A stretch of DNA of 64,000 bases from assembly GCA_009691135.1 (NCBI GenBank), contig SHVF01000003.1, forward strand, positions 1 through 64,000. The letters are read 5' to 3'. Numbering within the stretch: the stretch's first letter is position 1; every line of letters starts with the position of its first letter. The stretch comes from Candidatus Planktophila sp. (lineage in GTDB: Bacteria > Actinomycetota > Actinomycetes > Nanopelagicales > Nanopelagicaceae). Under the pieces are notes generated by a model, which was not told where the DNA came from, did not search any database, and saw nothing but the letters and a program-made list of their open reading frames with translations. Shown in pieces: positions 1 to 8,905 of the stretch. The translations under genes and the position numbers were made by a program.

Positions 1-402
1 AGGCGCGGTCTCAGGTAATGGCTTTTCGTACTCTGTTACGAAACCGATAATGCTAATAACTAGCGCTCCGAGTGCGATAACCGTTAGCCACCAACCAATA
101 ATCAATGAAAGTCCTAGCGCCATCGAACTCAAAGCAACCGGTAACGGCCACCATGAATGAGGACTGTAGAAACCGAGTTCTCCGGCGCTATCTGCAATTT
201 CACCAGTCGGGCGATCTTCAGGCAAAATTTGTCCGATTCGCTTTTGCGTAAACCAAATATAGAAACCGACCATGCCAGCTAGGCAGGCAGCCAAAATCAT
301 TCCGGTTATGCCAACTGCTTCTCCTCCTACATAGAAGTAGATGACGGCAATGGCGACGTAGAAGAGGCTAAGACCACCAAAGAGTTGCCAATTAGTTTTC
401 AT
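1..402 (-). CDS. ctaF: Cytochrome c oxidase subunit IV, actinobacterial type (partial, runs off left edge)
   Basis: Small membrane subunit of the aa3-type terminal oxidase. The visible 134 codons start [10 protein letters not shown] and remain open at base 1, so the stop codon lies outside the window; the usual length is about 130-140 residues, so little is missing. There are four hydrophobic stretches, two near the N-terminus and two near the C-terminus, separated by a polar loop with an RIGQILPEDRPTGEIAD-type segment typical of the family. The ATG overlaps the ctaD stop by one base (TAATG), so it is translated with the ctaC-ctaD operon. The family call comes from sequence resemblance and from its place after ctaD, the usual actinobacterial order. 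Confidence 0.85.
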   Translation of the reverse strand, partial: MKTNWQLFGGLSLFYVAIAVIYFYVGGEAVGITGMILAACLAGMVGFYIWFTQKRIGQILPEDRPTGEIADSAGELGFYSPHSWWPLPVALSSMALGLSLIIGWWLTVIALGALVISIIGFVTEYEKPLPETAP

Positions 403-2054
403 TAGTGACCTTCGGTTTTAATGTGAGGATGGTGCAGATCAAATGCTGGACGCTCTGAACGAATACGCGGCATAGTCAAGAAGTTATGACGTGGCGGTGG
501 ACATGATGTCGCCCATTCCAGTGAAGAGCCATACCCCCAAGGATCATCGCAATTTACAAGTGGTGACTTGCGGGTGATCCAAACGTTTACAAAGAATGGA
601 ATCATTGACAAAGCCAGAAGCGCTGAACCAACGGTAGAGACCATGTTCATTTCAGTAAAACCATCTGTTGCCAAATAATCGGCATAGCGACGAGGAAATC
701 CCTTAATGCCTAACCAGTGTTGAATCAAGAATGTTGTGTGGAAACCGACGAAGAGTGTCCAGAAGTGAATCTTTCCTAGGCGCTCATTAAGCATGCGACC
801 AGTCATCTTCGGCCACCAGAAATAGAAACCTGCGAACATGGCAAAGACAACTGTTCCGAAAAGTACATAGTGGAAATGCGCAACAACGAAGTAAGAGGCG
901 GAGACTGCAAAATCCATTGGCGGTGAAGCCAAGATTATTCCGGTGATACCGCCGAATAAGAAGGTGACAAGGAAGCCCATAACGAAGAGCATTGGGGTTT
1001 CAAATGTTACGTGACCACGCCACATGGTGCCGATCCAATTGAAGAATTTAACTCCCGTTGGAACACCGATTAGAAATGTCATAAATGAGAAAAATGGCAA
1101 AAGAACTTGTCCGCTAGCAAACATGTGGTGCGCCCACACCGCTACCGATAGGGCAGAAATTGCAATAGTTGCTGCGATCAGCCCTTTATAACCAAAGATC
1201 GGTTTACGGCTAAATACGGGCAAAATCTCCGTGGCAATACCAAAGAAGGGCAGCGCCAAGATATAAACCTCCGGGTGTCCGAAGAACCAAAAAAGGTGTT
1301 GCCACAACATTGCTCCACCATTTGCTGGATCAAAGATATGAGAACCAAAGAGTCGATCTGATTCCAAGGCAAGTAAGGCTGCTGCTAAGGGAGGGAATGC
1401 AAGAAGTACAAGAATCGAAGTTAAAAGAACGTTCCAAGAAAATATCGACATACGAAACATGGTCATTCCGGGTGCGCGCATTGTAAAAATAGTGGTTATG
1501 AAGTTAACGCCACCAAGGATTGTTCCGAGACCAGAGACCGCAAGACCGATTACCCAAAGGTCGCCACCGATTCCTGGCGAATAAGTTGAGTTTGCTAGAG
1601 GGGCGTAAGCGGTCCAACCAAATGATGCCGCTCCCCCTGGAGTTAAGAATCCGGCTACTGCGGTGACGCTACCGAAAATAAAGAGCCAAAAAGAAAGCAT
1701 ATTTAATCGAGGGAAGGCGACATCTGCCGCACCAATCTGCAGTGGCATGATTACATTGGCAAAGCCGACAAAGAGAGGGGTTGCAAACATCAAGAGCATG
1801 ATCGTTCCATGCATTGTGAAGATTTGGTTGTACTGCTCATTGCTTAGGAACTGCATTCCGGGGCGAGCAAGTTCGGCGCGAAGGGCTAGCGCCAGGACAC
1901 CCCCAATTAAGAACCAAGCGAAGGTAGCGATCAGGTACATGTAGCCGATCGTTTTGTGATCAGTTGAGGTAATCCATTTTACGAAATTTTTACCTTTAAC
2001 CGATGGCACAACTGAGGCAGCATCAATGATTGGACGTTCTGCATAAGTTGTCAT
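402..2054 (-). CDS. ctaD: Cytochrome c oxidase subunit I
   Basis: Catalytic subunit of the aa3 heme-copper oxidase in the cytoplasmic membrane. At 550 aa it has the length usual for actinobacterial CtaD. The ligand residues are visible: MHGTIMLL (heme a histidine), [11 protein letters not shown] (the His-Tyr cross-link of CuB), [10 protein letters not shown] (the CuB histidine pair) and [10 protein letters not shown] (heme a3 and heme a histidines). About twelve membrane segments span most of the protein. Its start codon overlaps the ctaC stop (ATGA), so the genes are translationally coupled. The next gene is ctaF. The ctaE and qcr genes are not in the window. Nothing is broken or missing. 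Confidence 0.97.
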   Translation of the reverse strand: MTTYAERPIIDAASVVPSVKGKNFVKWITSTDHKTIGYMYLIATFAWFLIGGVLALALRAELARPGMQFLSNEQYNQIFTMHGTIMLLMFATPLFVGFANVIMPLQIGAADVAFPRLNMLSFWLFIFGSVTAVAGFLTPGGAASFGWTAYAPLANSTYSPGIGGDLWVIGLAVSGLGTILGGVNFITTIFTMRAPGMTMFRMSIFSWNVLLTSILVLLAFPPLAAALLALESDRLFGSHIFDPANGGAMLWQHLFWFFGHPEVYILALPFFGIATEILPVFSRKPIFGYKGLIAATIAISALSVAVWAHHMFASGQVLLPFFSFMTFLIGVPTGVKFFNWIGTMWRGHVTFETPMLFVMGFLVTFLFGGITGIILASPPMDFAVSASYFVVAHFHYVLFGTVVFAMFAGFYFWWPKMTGRMLNERLGKIHFWTLFVGFHTTFLIQHWLGIKGFPRRYADYLATDGFTEMNMVSTVGSALLALSMIPFFVNVWITRKSPLVNCDDPWGYGSSLEWATSCPPPRHNFLTMPRIRSERPAFDLHHPHIKTEGH

Positions 2055-2803
2055 GCTGCACTCTCCTTCAGAGTTTCTAGATAAGTCTTGTATTCAGATG
2101 GTGTAACAACTTTTACGGTGAAGAGCATCTGCGAATGATTGCGTCCACACAAAATGTTGCATCGGCCTGGATAGGTGCCAACTTTTTTTGCAGTGAATTC
2201 GAGGCTATTTGTCACACCTGGCAAGTTCTGCATTTGAATCATAAAAGCTGGGACCCAAAAGCCATGCACGACATCATTTGACGTAATTGTGTAACGTACT
2301 TTTTCGCCGAGTGGTACTACCAGCGTTGGTGGATTTGCAGGTGTTCCAGTCACGACTGCCTTTGGTCCCGCTTCTGGATATCCGAATTGCCACGACCACT
2401 GAAAACCTTCAACTGTGATCTCATGAGCGTAAGACGTGGTTTTTTCAACGATCTCATTTTGCTTTACCGCTGTGAAGTAGAACAGAACCGCGACGATAAT
2501 GAAAGGAATTACTGTGTAGGCGACTTCCACTGGCACGTTGTATTGAGTCTGCTTCGGAAACTCGCCTTTGCTTGCGTGTGCTCGATGGAAGATCGCTGGC
2601 CAAAGAATCAGAATTAAAGTGAAAACTCCAACAACGCTTGCGGCGATCCATGAACCCTGCCAGAGCGAGAGCGAAATATCGTTGACGCTAGACAGTCCTT
2701 CTTCAAAACCAAGCCCAGAGACTTGCGCGCATCCAGTTAAGACAAGGGCAAGCGGTGCCACCAGCAGAGCGCGAAGCGTCGGGCGGCGTTCTTTGGCGGA
2801 CAT
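2051..2803 (-). CDS. ctaC: Cytochrome c oxidase subunit II (lipoprotein, CuA)
   Basis: Membrane-anchored electron-entry subunit of the aa3 oxidase. The N-terminus is a lipoprotein-type signal ([13 protein letters not shown], lipobox cysteine about residue 25) followed by two membrane segments and a cupredoxin domain. The dinuclear CuA site is intact: an upstream His in NDVVHGFW, then [12 protein letters not shown] with both cysteines, the His and the Met. A stretch rich in aromatic residues ([13 protein letters not shown]) is the electron-transfer patch. It is the first gene of the ctaC-ctaD-ctaF operon. A -10 box TATCCT (minus strand, 2811-2816) lies 7 nt before the ATG, so the mRNA is probably leaderless. 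Confidence 0.96.
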   Translation of the reverse strand: MSAKERRPTLRALLVAPLALVLTGCAQVSGLGFEEGLSSVNDISLSLWQGSWIAASVVGVFTLILILWPAIFHRAHASKGEFPKQTQYNVPVEVAYTVIPFIIVAVLFYFTAVKQNEIVEKTTSYAHEITVEGFQWSWQFGYPEAGPKAVVTGTPANPPTLVVPLGEKVRYTITSNDVVHGFWVPAFMIQMQNLPGVTNSLEFTAKKVGTYPGRCNILCGRNHSQMLFTVKVVTPSEYKTYLETLKESAA

Positions 2804-2832
2804 GAGCCTAAGGATAGTGCTGTATTTCCCTC

Positions 2833-3930
2833 ATGCGCGCATTGGCTAGTAGCGTTCGCGGGGTGGTTCCAGTCACAGGAAATTTTCAGTCCGAGACAGC
2901 ACTTAATTCGCTGGCTAAGGAAGCGATGCTATCTGCCATCGAAGGCGGATGGGCTGATCCCAAAAAGATTGGCCAGTATCCAAGTAAGGCTGCGATTTTA
3001 CGAAATGGCGCAATCGAATCGCTAGCCCACCGCCTTGGAGTGAGTCCAGAGCAGATTGAGGTTACAGGTGAAGTGGGGCTTAGCTACTTTCTTGCACTGG
3101 CTGGATTACTAGATGAAAATAAAAATTTATATTCTGGGGCTGGCGATCGCAGTGGCGTAATTGCAACGGTGAGATCGCATAAGGGCCCCAAGTTTGAAAT
3201 TCCATTATCTAAAGATGGCAGATTAAATTTTTCTACAACGGGTTTCTCGCCTAATTCAGTTCTGGCATTTCAGCTAGGTAATGGCGAAAGTGGCGCAATA
3301 AACGAATTACCAAATGAAATTCCAAAAGACTTGTTGATTGCTGTAGATAGCACTGCGACCGGTGCGCGCGTTAAGTTGCCAGAACGATGGGACAGCGCCT
3401 GTTTTGATTCCAGGTCATGGGATGGTCCAGCAGGGCTGGCAATAGTTGCGATTAATAACGCGGCACATTGGAAGAACCCGCTCCCCCATATCTCTAGCGT
3501 TCGCCGTACATACGGCACTTATTCATTGCCTCTGTTGCTAGCTAGCGCCGTTGCGCTAGAGAACTACCGTCCCAGTGAAGTTTTCACGCGAGAGCTAACC
3601 GAGCGCTTTCGCACAGATATCAGAAATGCGCTTCCAGATGCGCTAATCGCTGGTGAATTGGAAAAATCCATGGCCCATTTAACCTCAATCGTAATTCCTG
3701 GAACCAACGGTGAAGAGTTGGTGCGTGAACTCGATCGAAAAGGATTCGCAGTTGATTCGGGGTCAGCATGCACGGCTATGAATTTGCAGCCTAGCCATGT
3801 CTTAGCCGCAATGGGGCTGCCGACAGATGGAAATATACGAATTGCAATACATACCGAGACAACTCTGGAAGAAATTACTGGCCTAGTTACCGCTTTGGTA
3901 AGTGCGGTTCGATCTCAGCAGCAGCGCTAG
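2833..3930 (+). CDS. Cysteine desulfurase-like, class V aminotransferase fold, PLP lysine absent
   Basis: 365 aa, fold-type I of the NifS/IscS group. Recognisable marks are the stacking-His motif (IATVRSHKG, His116), the Asp that holds the PLP ring nitrogen (AVDSTATGAR, Asp172) and the cysteine loop (DSGSACTAMN, Cys313) followed by PSHVLAAMG. The segment that should carry the PLP Schiff-base lysine (S-x-H-K-x-x-G-P-x-G in the family) reads SRSWDGPAG, with Trp196 where Lys is expected. It is therefore unlikely to be an ordinary PLP desulfurase. It is divergent from ctaC, and its end overlaps adoK tail to tail by 44 bases. Streptomyces has a similar gene beside ctaC. Its function is unknown; it may be a sulfur- or cluster-related scaffold. 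Confidence 0.8.
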   Translation: MRALASSVRGVVPVTGNFQSETALNSLAKEAMLSAIEGGWADPKKIGQYPSKAAILRNGAIESLAHRLGVSPEQIEVTGEVGLSYFLALAGLLDENKNLYSGAGDRSGVIATVRSHKGPKFEIPLSKDGRLNFSTTGFSPNSVLAFQLGNGESGAINELPNEIPKDLLIAVDSTATGARVKLPERWDSACFDSRSWDGPAGLAIVAINNAAHWKNPLPHISSVRRTYGTYSLPLLLASAVALENYRPSEVFTRELTERFRTDIRNALPDALIAGELEKSMAHLTSIVIPGTNGEELVRELDRKGFAVDSGSACTAMNLQPSHVLAAMGLPTDGNIRIAIHTETTLEEITGLVTALVSAVRSQQQR

Positions 3931-4867
3931 CGCCATAGGCTGTGCTAAATCTTTCTACAAATTCAGCCGAAGTAAATCTGTATTCCTGCGTCCCCGTTGT
4001 TTCAATTACATAGGTTGCAATCATTGCACCTAACTGCGCACAACGTTCATGGTTTAGCCCCCAAGCCAAACCTGCCACGAAACCAGATCTAAATGAATCG
4101 CCAACTCCGGTTGGATCAATCCTGGCTTTCTCCTTTGGACAAGTAACTTTTATAGTTTGGCCATGACGAGATTCAACTCGTGCACCATCTGAACCCAGCG
4201 TGACTATGCGGTATTGGACTTGTTCCAAAATGTCGCGATCGCTCCAACCAGTTTTCTGAATCGCAAGAGCCAATTCATATTCATTGAAGAATAGGTAAGT
4301 AGCGCCAGTAATCAGCAACTTGATTTCTTCACCGCTCATACGTGCCATTTGTTGTGAAGGGTCGGCAGCGATAGCAATACCCTGCTGACGAGCGATGTCA
4401 GAGTGGCGCAACATCGCTTCCGGATCATCTGGAGAAATCACAAGCAAATCCAACTTGCCGGTCTTTTCCATAATCGGCAATAACTCAATGTTGCGCGCCT
4501 CAGACATGGCGCCAGGAAAGAATGAGGCGATCTGATTTAGTTCAGTATCTGTTGTTACCATGAAGTGCGCGGTGTGTAGAGTCTTGGAAATCAAAACGTG
4601 TGAAGTATCTACGCCGTGACGAACCAACCAGGCATTGTAATCTGGCCAATCGATTCCAACGGCTGCGATCAAAATAGGATTTAAACCGAGTGATCCCATA
4701 CCGAATGCGATATTTGCGGCGCATCCACCACGGCGAACTTCTAAGCCATCAACTAAAAAGGATAATGAAACCTTTTCGAGAGATCCTGCTACAAGTGAAT
4801 CAGTAAATTTGCCCGGGAAGGTCATTAAATGGTCAAGGCCAACCGAGCCTGCTACGCCAATTTTCAT
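3887..4867 (-). CDS. adoK: Adenosine kinase, PfkB family (mycobacterial AdoK type)
   Basis: Phosphorylates adenosine to AMP in purine salvage. The 326 aa protein closely resembles what I know of Mycobacterium tuberculosis AdoK along its length: GSVGLDHLMTFPG at the N-terminus, KVSLSFLVDGLEVRRGG and AANIAFGMG (PfkB signature 1), DHVLIS-like SHVLISKTLHTAHF, GAMSEARNI, DPSQQMARMSGEEI and DPTGVGDSFRSGF (signature 2, catalytic Asp257). In M. tuberculosis, adoK also sits between ctaC and an erpA-like gene, so gene order agrees. It follows erpA on the minus strand after a 24-base gap. Its 3' end overlaps the desulfurase-like gene by 44 bases. Confidence 0.9.
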   Translation of the reverse strand: MKIGVAGSVGLDHLMTFPGKFTDSLVAGSLEKVSLSFLVDGLEVRRGGCAANIAFGMGSLGLNPILIAAVGIDWPDYNAWLVRHGVDTSHVLISKTLHTAHFMVTTDTELNQIASFFPGAMSEARNIELLPIMEKTGKLDLLVISPDDPEAMLRHSDIARQQGIAIAADPSQQMARMSGEEIKLLITGATYLFFNEYELALAIQKTGWSDRDILEQVQYRIVTLGSDGARVESRHGQTIKVTCPKEKARIDPTGVGDSFRSGFVAGLAWGLNHERCAQLGAMIATYVIETTGTQEYRFTSAEFVERFSTAYGASAAAEIEPHLPKR

Positions 4868-4891
4868 CGAAATTTACGTGGCTTTAAAGCT

Positions 4892-5239
4892 TTAGTTAAA
4901 TGAATCTCCACAAGCGCAAGAACCCTGCGCTTGTGGATTATCGATTGTGAAGCCCTGCTTCTCGATAGTGTCTACAAAATCAATTGTCGCGCCCATCAAA
5001 TATGGATCGCTCATCTTGTCGACAACAACTTTGACCGCGCCAAATTCGCGCGCGATGTCGCCTTCTTGATTGCGATCATCAAAATAGAGTTGGTAGCGAA
5101 GCCCAGAACACCCGCCTGGCTGAACGGCAACGCGCAAGTACAAATCATCGCGTCCTTCTTGAGCAAGCAGGGCAGCAACCTTGGCTGCGGCTACATCAGT
5201 AAGAGCGATTGAGGTGCTGGTGGTTGTCTCAGTAGTCAT
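4892..5239 (-). CDS. erpA: Iron-sulfur cluster insertion protein, HesB/IscA family
   Basis: A-type carrier that hands Fe-S clusters to target proteins. It is 115 aa, the family length, with the three cluster-binding cysteines in place: Cys44 in QPGGCSGLRYQL and Cys108/Cys110 in GSCACGDSF. Likely clients encoded nearby include NadA, LipA, aconitase and MiaB. A -10 box TAGGCT (minus strand, 5246-5251) sits 6 nt before the ATG, indicating a leaderless mRNA that probably continues into adoK. The name erpA rather than iscA follows from the single-copy, Isc-independent context in Actinobacteria and is an inference. Confidence 0.92.
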   Translation of the reverse strand: MTTETTTSTSIALTDVAAAKVAALLAQEGRDDLYLRVAVQPGGCSGLRYQLYFDDRNQEGDIAREFGAVKVVVDKMSDPYLMGATIDFVDTIEKQGFTIDNPQAQGSCACGDSFN

Positions 5240-5288
5240 GTAGCAAGCCTACCTTCCTGATGCCCGAGATGCGACAGCAGCGCCAAAA

Positions 5289-6464
5289 ATGCGCGAGAAT
5301 GTGTCCATGTCCACATCTAGCCCAGTCTCGCTAACTAACTTGCTCTTGTTAGGGCAAGGCAGTGACTTGAAATCCGAGAGAGGCGTCTCTTGCACTGGGG
5401 AAATGCCTGCCGCTAGCGACCCCGATTTAGTAGCGCGAGCCGTTGCTGCGCGAGCCGCGCTCGGAGATCGCGCACTCATACTTGGCCATCATTATCAAAG
5501 AGATGAAGTAATCGCCTTCGCTGACATAACAGGTGACTCATTTAAATTAGCTCAAGCCGCAGCTGCGCAATCGAGTGCGGAATATATAATTTTTTGTGGT
5601 GTGCATTTCATGGCCGAAAGTGCAGATATTTTAACTTCTGCAGCGCAAAAAGTTATTCTCCCCGATCTTGCAGCGGGTTGTTCGATGGCAGATATGGCGA
5701 CTGCAAATCAAGTTCAAAAGTGTTGGAAAGATCTGACCGCGGTCGGAGTATCTGAAAAAACAATTCCAGTCACTTACATGAATTCATCAGCTGCAATAAA
5801 AAGTTTCACAGGAGAACATGGCGGAACGATTTGCACATCTTCAAATGCTAAGAAGACAATGGAATGGGCGCTCACCAAAGGTGAGAAAATTCTTTTCTTG
5901 CCAGACCAACACTTAGGGCGCAACACAGCCGTACTTTCACTCGGGCTATCGCTCGGTGATTGTGTACTTTGGGATCCCTGGAAGCCGATGGGTGGATTAA
6001 CCCCTGAAGAAATTCGCGCGGCCAAAATCATTCTGTGGCGCGGCCATTGTTCAGTGCATGGACGTTTTTCGGTCGAGTCGGTTGAAGAAGTACGTAAACG
6101 CGTTCCTGGTGTGCAAGTCTTGGTTCACCCAGAATGTAAAAACGAGGTGGTTTCTATCGCCGACGTTGTAGGCAGTACCGAAATGATAATTAAGACCGTT
6201 GAAGCATCGCCTGAGGGAAGTAAATGGGCGATCGGGACTGAACTGAATTTAGTTTCTAGATTAGCTAAAGCCCACCCGGGTAAAGAGATCCTTTTCCTAG
6301 ATAAGACGGTCTGCTATTGCTCAACCATGAACCGAATTGATCTACCTCACCTCGTATGGGCGATGGAGTCCCTTGTCGCTGGCCATGTAGTTAATCAAAT
6401 AAAGGTCGCTGCCGATGTAGCTCGATTCTCAAAGTTAGCACTTGAGCAGATGCTCGCCCTATAG
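5289..6464 (+). CDS. nadA: Quinolinate synthase A
   Basis: Condenses iminoaspartate with dihydroxyacetone phosphate to quinolinate in de novo NAD synthesis; cytoplasmic and [4Fe-4S]-dependent. The 391 aa protein shows the N-terminal substrate motif ILGHHYQRDEV, the ITGDS segment and cluster cysteines in IIFCGVHFMAE, VHPECKNEV and the C-terminal VCYCSTMNRI region. A second ATG at 5307 would give an equally plausible start, since the first 40 residues are not conserved. nadB and nadC are not next to it here. The downstream DUF3043 gene begins 8 bases after the stop, but has its own promoter-like box over the nadA stop codon. Confidence 0.95.
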   Translation: MRENVSMSTSSPVSLTNLLLLGQGSDLKSERGVSCTGEMPAASDPDLVARAVAARAALGDRALILGHHYQRDEVIAFADITGDSFKLAQAAAAQSSAEYIIFCGVHFMAESADILTSAAQKVILPDLAAGCSMADMATANQVQKCWKDLTAVGVSEKTIPVTYMNSSAAIKSFTGEHGGTICTSSNAKKTMEWALTKGEKILFLPDQHLGRNTAVLSLGLSLGDCVLWDPWKPMGGLTPEEIRAAKIILWRGHCSVHGRFSVESVEEVRKRVPGVQVLVHPECKNEVVSIADVVGSTEMIIKTVEASPEGSKWAIGTELNLVSRLAKAHPGKEILFLDKTVCYCSTMNRIDLPHLVWAMESLVAGHVVNQIKVAADVARFSKLALEQMLAL

Positions 6465-6472
6465 TTTGCGCC

Positions 6473-7009
6473 ATGACGAATTCAGCAGATAGCTCACAGA
6501 AAAAAGGACGCCCAACTCCAAAGCGCAAGGAAGCGCAAGCCTCGGTAAAAGTTTCATCTTTAGCTCCCGCGTCCTCAAAGGCCGAGAAGAAGCGCGTTAA
6601 GGATGCCACACGCAATGCGCGAATCGCACAAAGAGCTGCCTACCTTCGTGGAGATGAAAGTGCGCTGCCTGCTCGTGATCGCGGGCCGGAAAAGAAGTTC
6701 GTTAGAAACTTCGTGGATTCGCGACGTTCGATCGGCGAGTATTTCTTGCCGGTAATTGGTTTTGTTCTGGTTTTATCTCTAATCCCAATTGGAGCATTTG
6801 CTGTCGCTGGTATTGCCATTATGTATAGCGTGCTTTTTTATTCAATTATCGACGGCTTCTTTCTCTCCCGCAAAATTAAGACCGAAGTAATAAAGCGTTT
6901 TCCTGATAAGAGCACAAAGGGCTTGGGACTCTACGGTTGGTTGCGTTCGACGCAGATGCGTCGCATGCGCGCACCAAAGCCACAGATTAAGCCAGGCGAC
7001 AAACTTTAA
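6473..7009 (+). CDS. DUF3043 membrane protein
   Basis: 178 aa actinobacterial family of unknown function. A basic, Lys/Arg- and Ala-rich N-terminal half (residues 1-75, with a KKGRPTPKRKEA-type start and ARDRGPEKKFVRNFVDSR) precedes two membrane segments (about 95-115 and 118-138) and a basic tail (RSTQMRRMRAPKPQ). A TATAGT box at 6460-6465, lying over the nadA stop codon, is 7 nt upstream of the ATG, so a leaderless transcript independent of nadA is likely. The family name is from recognition of the N-terminal KGxPTPKRxEA pattern; no function is proposed. Confidence 0.85.
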   Translation: MTNSADSSQKKGRPTPKRKEAQASVKVSSLAPASSKAEKKRVKDATRNARIAQRAAYLRGDESALPARDRGPEKKFVRNFVDSRRSIGEYFLPVIGFVLVLSLIPIGAFAVAGIAIMYSVLFYSIIDGFFLSRKIKTEVIKRFPDKSTKGLGLYGWLRSTQMRRMRAPKPQIKPGDKL

Positions 7010-7024
7010 TTAAGCCTTAATTAG

Positions 7025-8026
7025 TTACGCGCGAGGATTCGGGCTTTTCGTCTCTTTCGGATCAGTCGTTGGAATCGAGCCAAGGGCCTTATCGATCGCA
7101 GCCATTACATCCTTCGAGAGTTTCACCCCTGCCGCCTTCACATTCTCTTTAACTTGCGCAGGCTTGGTAGCGCCCATGATGGCACTTGAAACATTTGGAT
7201 TCTGCAAAACCCATGCAATTGATAGTTGACCCATTGTCAGATCCACGCTTTTTGCAATTGGCGCTAATTTCTGAACAGCGGTTAGAACATCATCGCGCAT
7301 CCAACGAGAAATCATGCCAGCGCCAGATTTTTTATCTGTGGCGCGCGATCCGGCTGGCGGCTTCTTGCCCGGTAAATATTTTCCAGTTAGAACACCCTGT
7401 GCCATAGGTGACCAAACAATCTGACCAATGCCCTCTCTCTGACTTAGCGGTACAACTTCACTTTCGATAACTCTCCAAAGAGCCGAATATTGTGGCTGGC
7501 TAGAGACAAAGCGGTTATATCCCTTGGCATCTTGAATACCTAGAGCCTGACTAATTTGCGCGGCGTTCCATTCTGAGAAACCGATGTAATGAACTTTGCC
7601 AGTTCGAATTAGATCATCGAAGGCGCTTAGTGACTCTTCCAGCGGTGTTTCATAGTCAAAGCGATGCATCTGATAAAGATCGATGTGATCGGTCTTTAGT
7701 CGCTTCAGTGAAGCGTTGCAGGATTCGATAATGTGCTTTCGTGAGAGACCGCGATCGTTCTTGCCGGATCCAGTCGGCCAATAAACTTTTGTGAATAGTT
7801 CATAAGATTCACGCTTAATGCCTTTAAGCGCTCTTCCAAGCACAGATTCGGCCTTGGTTGCGGCATAAACATCGGCGGTATCAAAGGTAGTTATCCCTAA
7901 GTCATAAGCGGTACGTACGCATTTAATGGCCGCATCTGATTCGACTTGCGAACCATGTGTAATCCAATTTCCATAAGAAATCTCAGATATGTACATCCCC
8001 GAACTACCAAGGCGCCTATATTCCAT
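7025..8026 (-). CDS. Aldo/keto reductase (AKR6/YghZ-like)
   Basis: 333 aa NADPH-dependent oxidoreductase with a TIM-barrel fold. The N-terminus MEYRRLGSSGMYIS and the catalytic tetrad can be seen: Asp and Tyr in TTFDTADVYAATKAESVLG, Lys in ELFTKVYW and His in HIDLYQMHRFD. Further on come the substrate/cofactor segments FSEWNAAQI, WSPMAQGVLTGKY and the C-terminal GATKPAQVKENV. I chose the ATG at 8026 because a TATGGT box (minus strand, 8034-8039) ends 7 nt upstream and the residues encoded further upstream do not belong to the family. The physiological substrate is unknown. It converges with the DUF3043 gene across a 15-base gap. Confidence 0.9.
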   Translation of the reverse strand: MEYRRLGSSGMYISEISYGNWITHGSQVESDAAIKCVRTAYDLGITTFDTADVYAATKAESVLGRALKGIKRESYELFTKVYWPTGSGKNDRGLSRKHIIESCNASLKRLKTDHIDLYQMHRFDYETPLEESLSAFDDLIRTGKVHYIGFSEWNAAQISQALGIQDAKGYNRFVSSQPQYSALWRVIESEVVPLSQREGIGQIVWSPMAQGVLTGKYLPGKKPPAGSRATDKKSGAGMISRWMRDDVLTAVQKLAPIAKSVDLTMGQLSIAWVLQNPNVSSAIMGATKPAQVKENVKAAGVKLSKDVMAAIDKALGSIPTTDPKETKSPNPRA

Positions 8027-8347
8027 GCCCCGAACCATACCCTGCCAGTCAAGTGGCGCGTGGAGAGTTGCAAATGGACCATCAATATGGTTTCGTTCGC
8101 AGGTAAGGCAATGCAAGAAAAAATAAATATCAAGAGCTTTCTTTTAGGGGAAGTCGGTGAAAATCCGACGCTGACCCGCAACCGTAAGAGCGCCATAGGC
8201 GCTTAAGTCGGATTACCTAATTGAAAAGTGGATTTAGACCAACACCCGCCGAGGTTTGCGGGGCGTAGTCAGAAGAGAAGTATTTTTATACTTTATTTGC
8301 TGCTACCCCTGTGAGACTCTTTAAATTAGAGAGGCTACACAATCAAA
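8027..8347 (+). other. Intergenic region holding the B12 riboswitch leader
   Basis: This 321-base gap contains the divergent promoter of the aldo/keto reductase, the cobalamin aptamer and a 120-base expression platform before the SCO2322-like gene. The platform has a C/G hairpin (CCCGC 8245-8249 with GCGGG 8258-8262), an AAGTA-TTTTTA-TACTT element near 8279-8294, and a purine-rich AGAGAGG at about 8327-8333 that could serve as the ribosome site and partly pairs with the ACTCT just upstream. No protein gene is evident in it. Confidence 0.8.
8131..8226 (+). promoter_or_regulatory. Cobalamin riboswitch aptamer
   Basis: The conserved core of the B12 aptamer is readable: a GTCGG (8153-8157) / CCGAC (8165-8169) stem around the GGTGAAAATCC motif, then CTGACCCGCAACCGT at 8171-8185, a short AGCGCC-ATA-GGCGCT hairpin at 8189-8203, and the AAGTCGGATTACCT element at 8205-8218, matching the 3' B12-box region. 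It lies directly upstream of the ECF operon, so adenosyl- or methylcobalamin is expected to lower expression of the transporter. The outer boundaries are approximate because the closing helix is weak. Confidence 0.92.
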
Positions 8348-8896
8348 ATGCAGTTTAATTTCAAATCTAGTAAGAAAATAACAGTTGGTGCGATTTTAAT
8401 TCTCGCTTTTTCAAATCTATTCTTAGCACCCAGCGCCAGCGCAGCAGAAAAAGGCTGGCGCTATTGGGGTTACTACCAAGCAGCCCCTGGTGCAAAAACG
8501 TGGACAGCTGCAATGACCGGACCAACAGTTGACGTCAAAGATGGAGCTGTCGAAGGCTGGTCATTTGTATTTAGTGCAGATGACATTCCATCGATAGCAC
8601 CTTTGGTGAAACCTGATTTCAAGTCAATTTGCGGAATGGAAAAGCCTGACAAGGACACTAAAAGAGTTGCACTTGTCATCGATTTTGGATCCAGCGCTTA
8701 TGCGCCTAAGGGTGAAAAGATGAAGAAGACAATTAAAACTTGCGTCAGAACGGCTAAAGAATCACAAGGCATTGATGTCCTTGGCATGGTGGCTAAGGTG
8801 CGCTCCAATAAGAGCGGGCTCATTTGCGGACTAAATGGATATCCAGCCAAAGAGTGCGGGGTTGAAATTTCGACTCCGGCATCCCTTATGAAATAG
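8348..8896 (+). CDS. Secreted SCO2322-family protein of the B12 uptake operon
   Basis: 182 aa exported protein of unknown function, resembling the Streptomyces SCO2322 family that also precedes an ECF transporter. The first 35 residues form a Sec signal peptide (basic start, hydrophobic core, PSASAAEKG cleavage region). The mature part begins with the family's RYWGYYQ segment, contains the conserved DFG in RVALVIDFGSSAYAPKGE, and has four cysteines (SICGM, KTCVR, GLICG, KECGV), suggesting two disulfides. It lies directly behind the riboswitch and 9 bases before ecfT, so it should be controlled by B12. A role in capturing corrinoid at the cell surface is an inference. Confidence 0.85.
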   Translation: MQFNFKSSKKITVGAILILAFSNLFLAPSASAAEKGWRYWGYYQAAPGAKTWTAAMTGPTVDVKDGAVEGWSFVFSADDIPSIAPLVKPDFKSICGMEKPDKDTKRVALVIDFGSSAYAPKGEKMKKTIKTCVRTAKESQGIDVLGMVAKVRSNKSGLICGLNGYPAKECGVEISTPASLMK

Positions 8897-8905
8897 TAAG
8901 AATCT

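Noticed and set aside
7007-7023. TAATTAAG-C-CTTAATTA palindrome between the DUF3043 and aldo/keto reductase genes
   Set aside because: It is made wholly of A/T-rich stop-codon sequence in a short convergent gap; the stem is too weak to call a terminator with confidence.
7897-8196. 99-codon minus-strand frame over the cobalamin riboswitch
   Set aside because: It lies over the aptamer and the aldo/keto reductase 5' end, and the aptamer is well supported.
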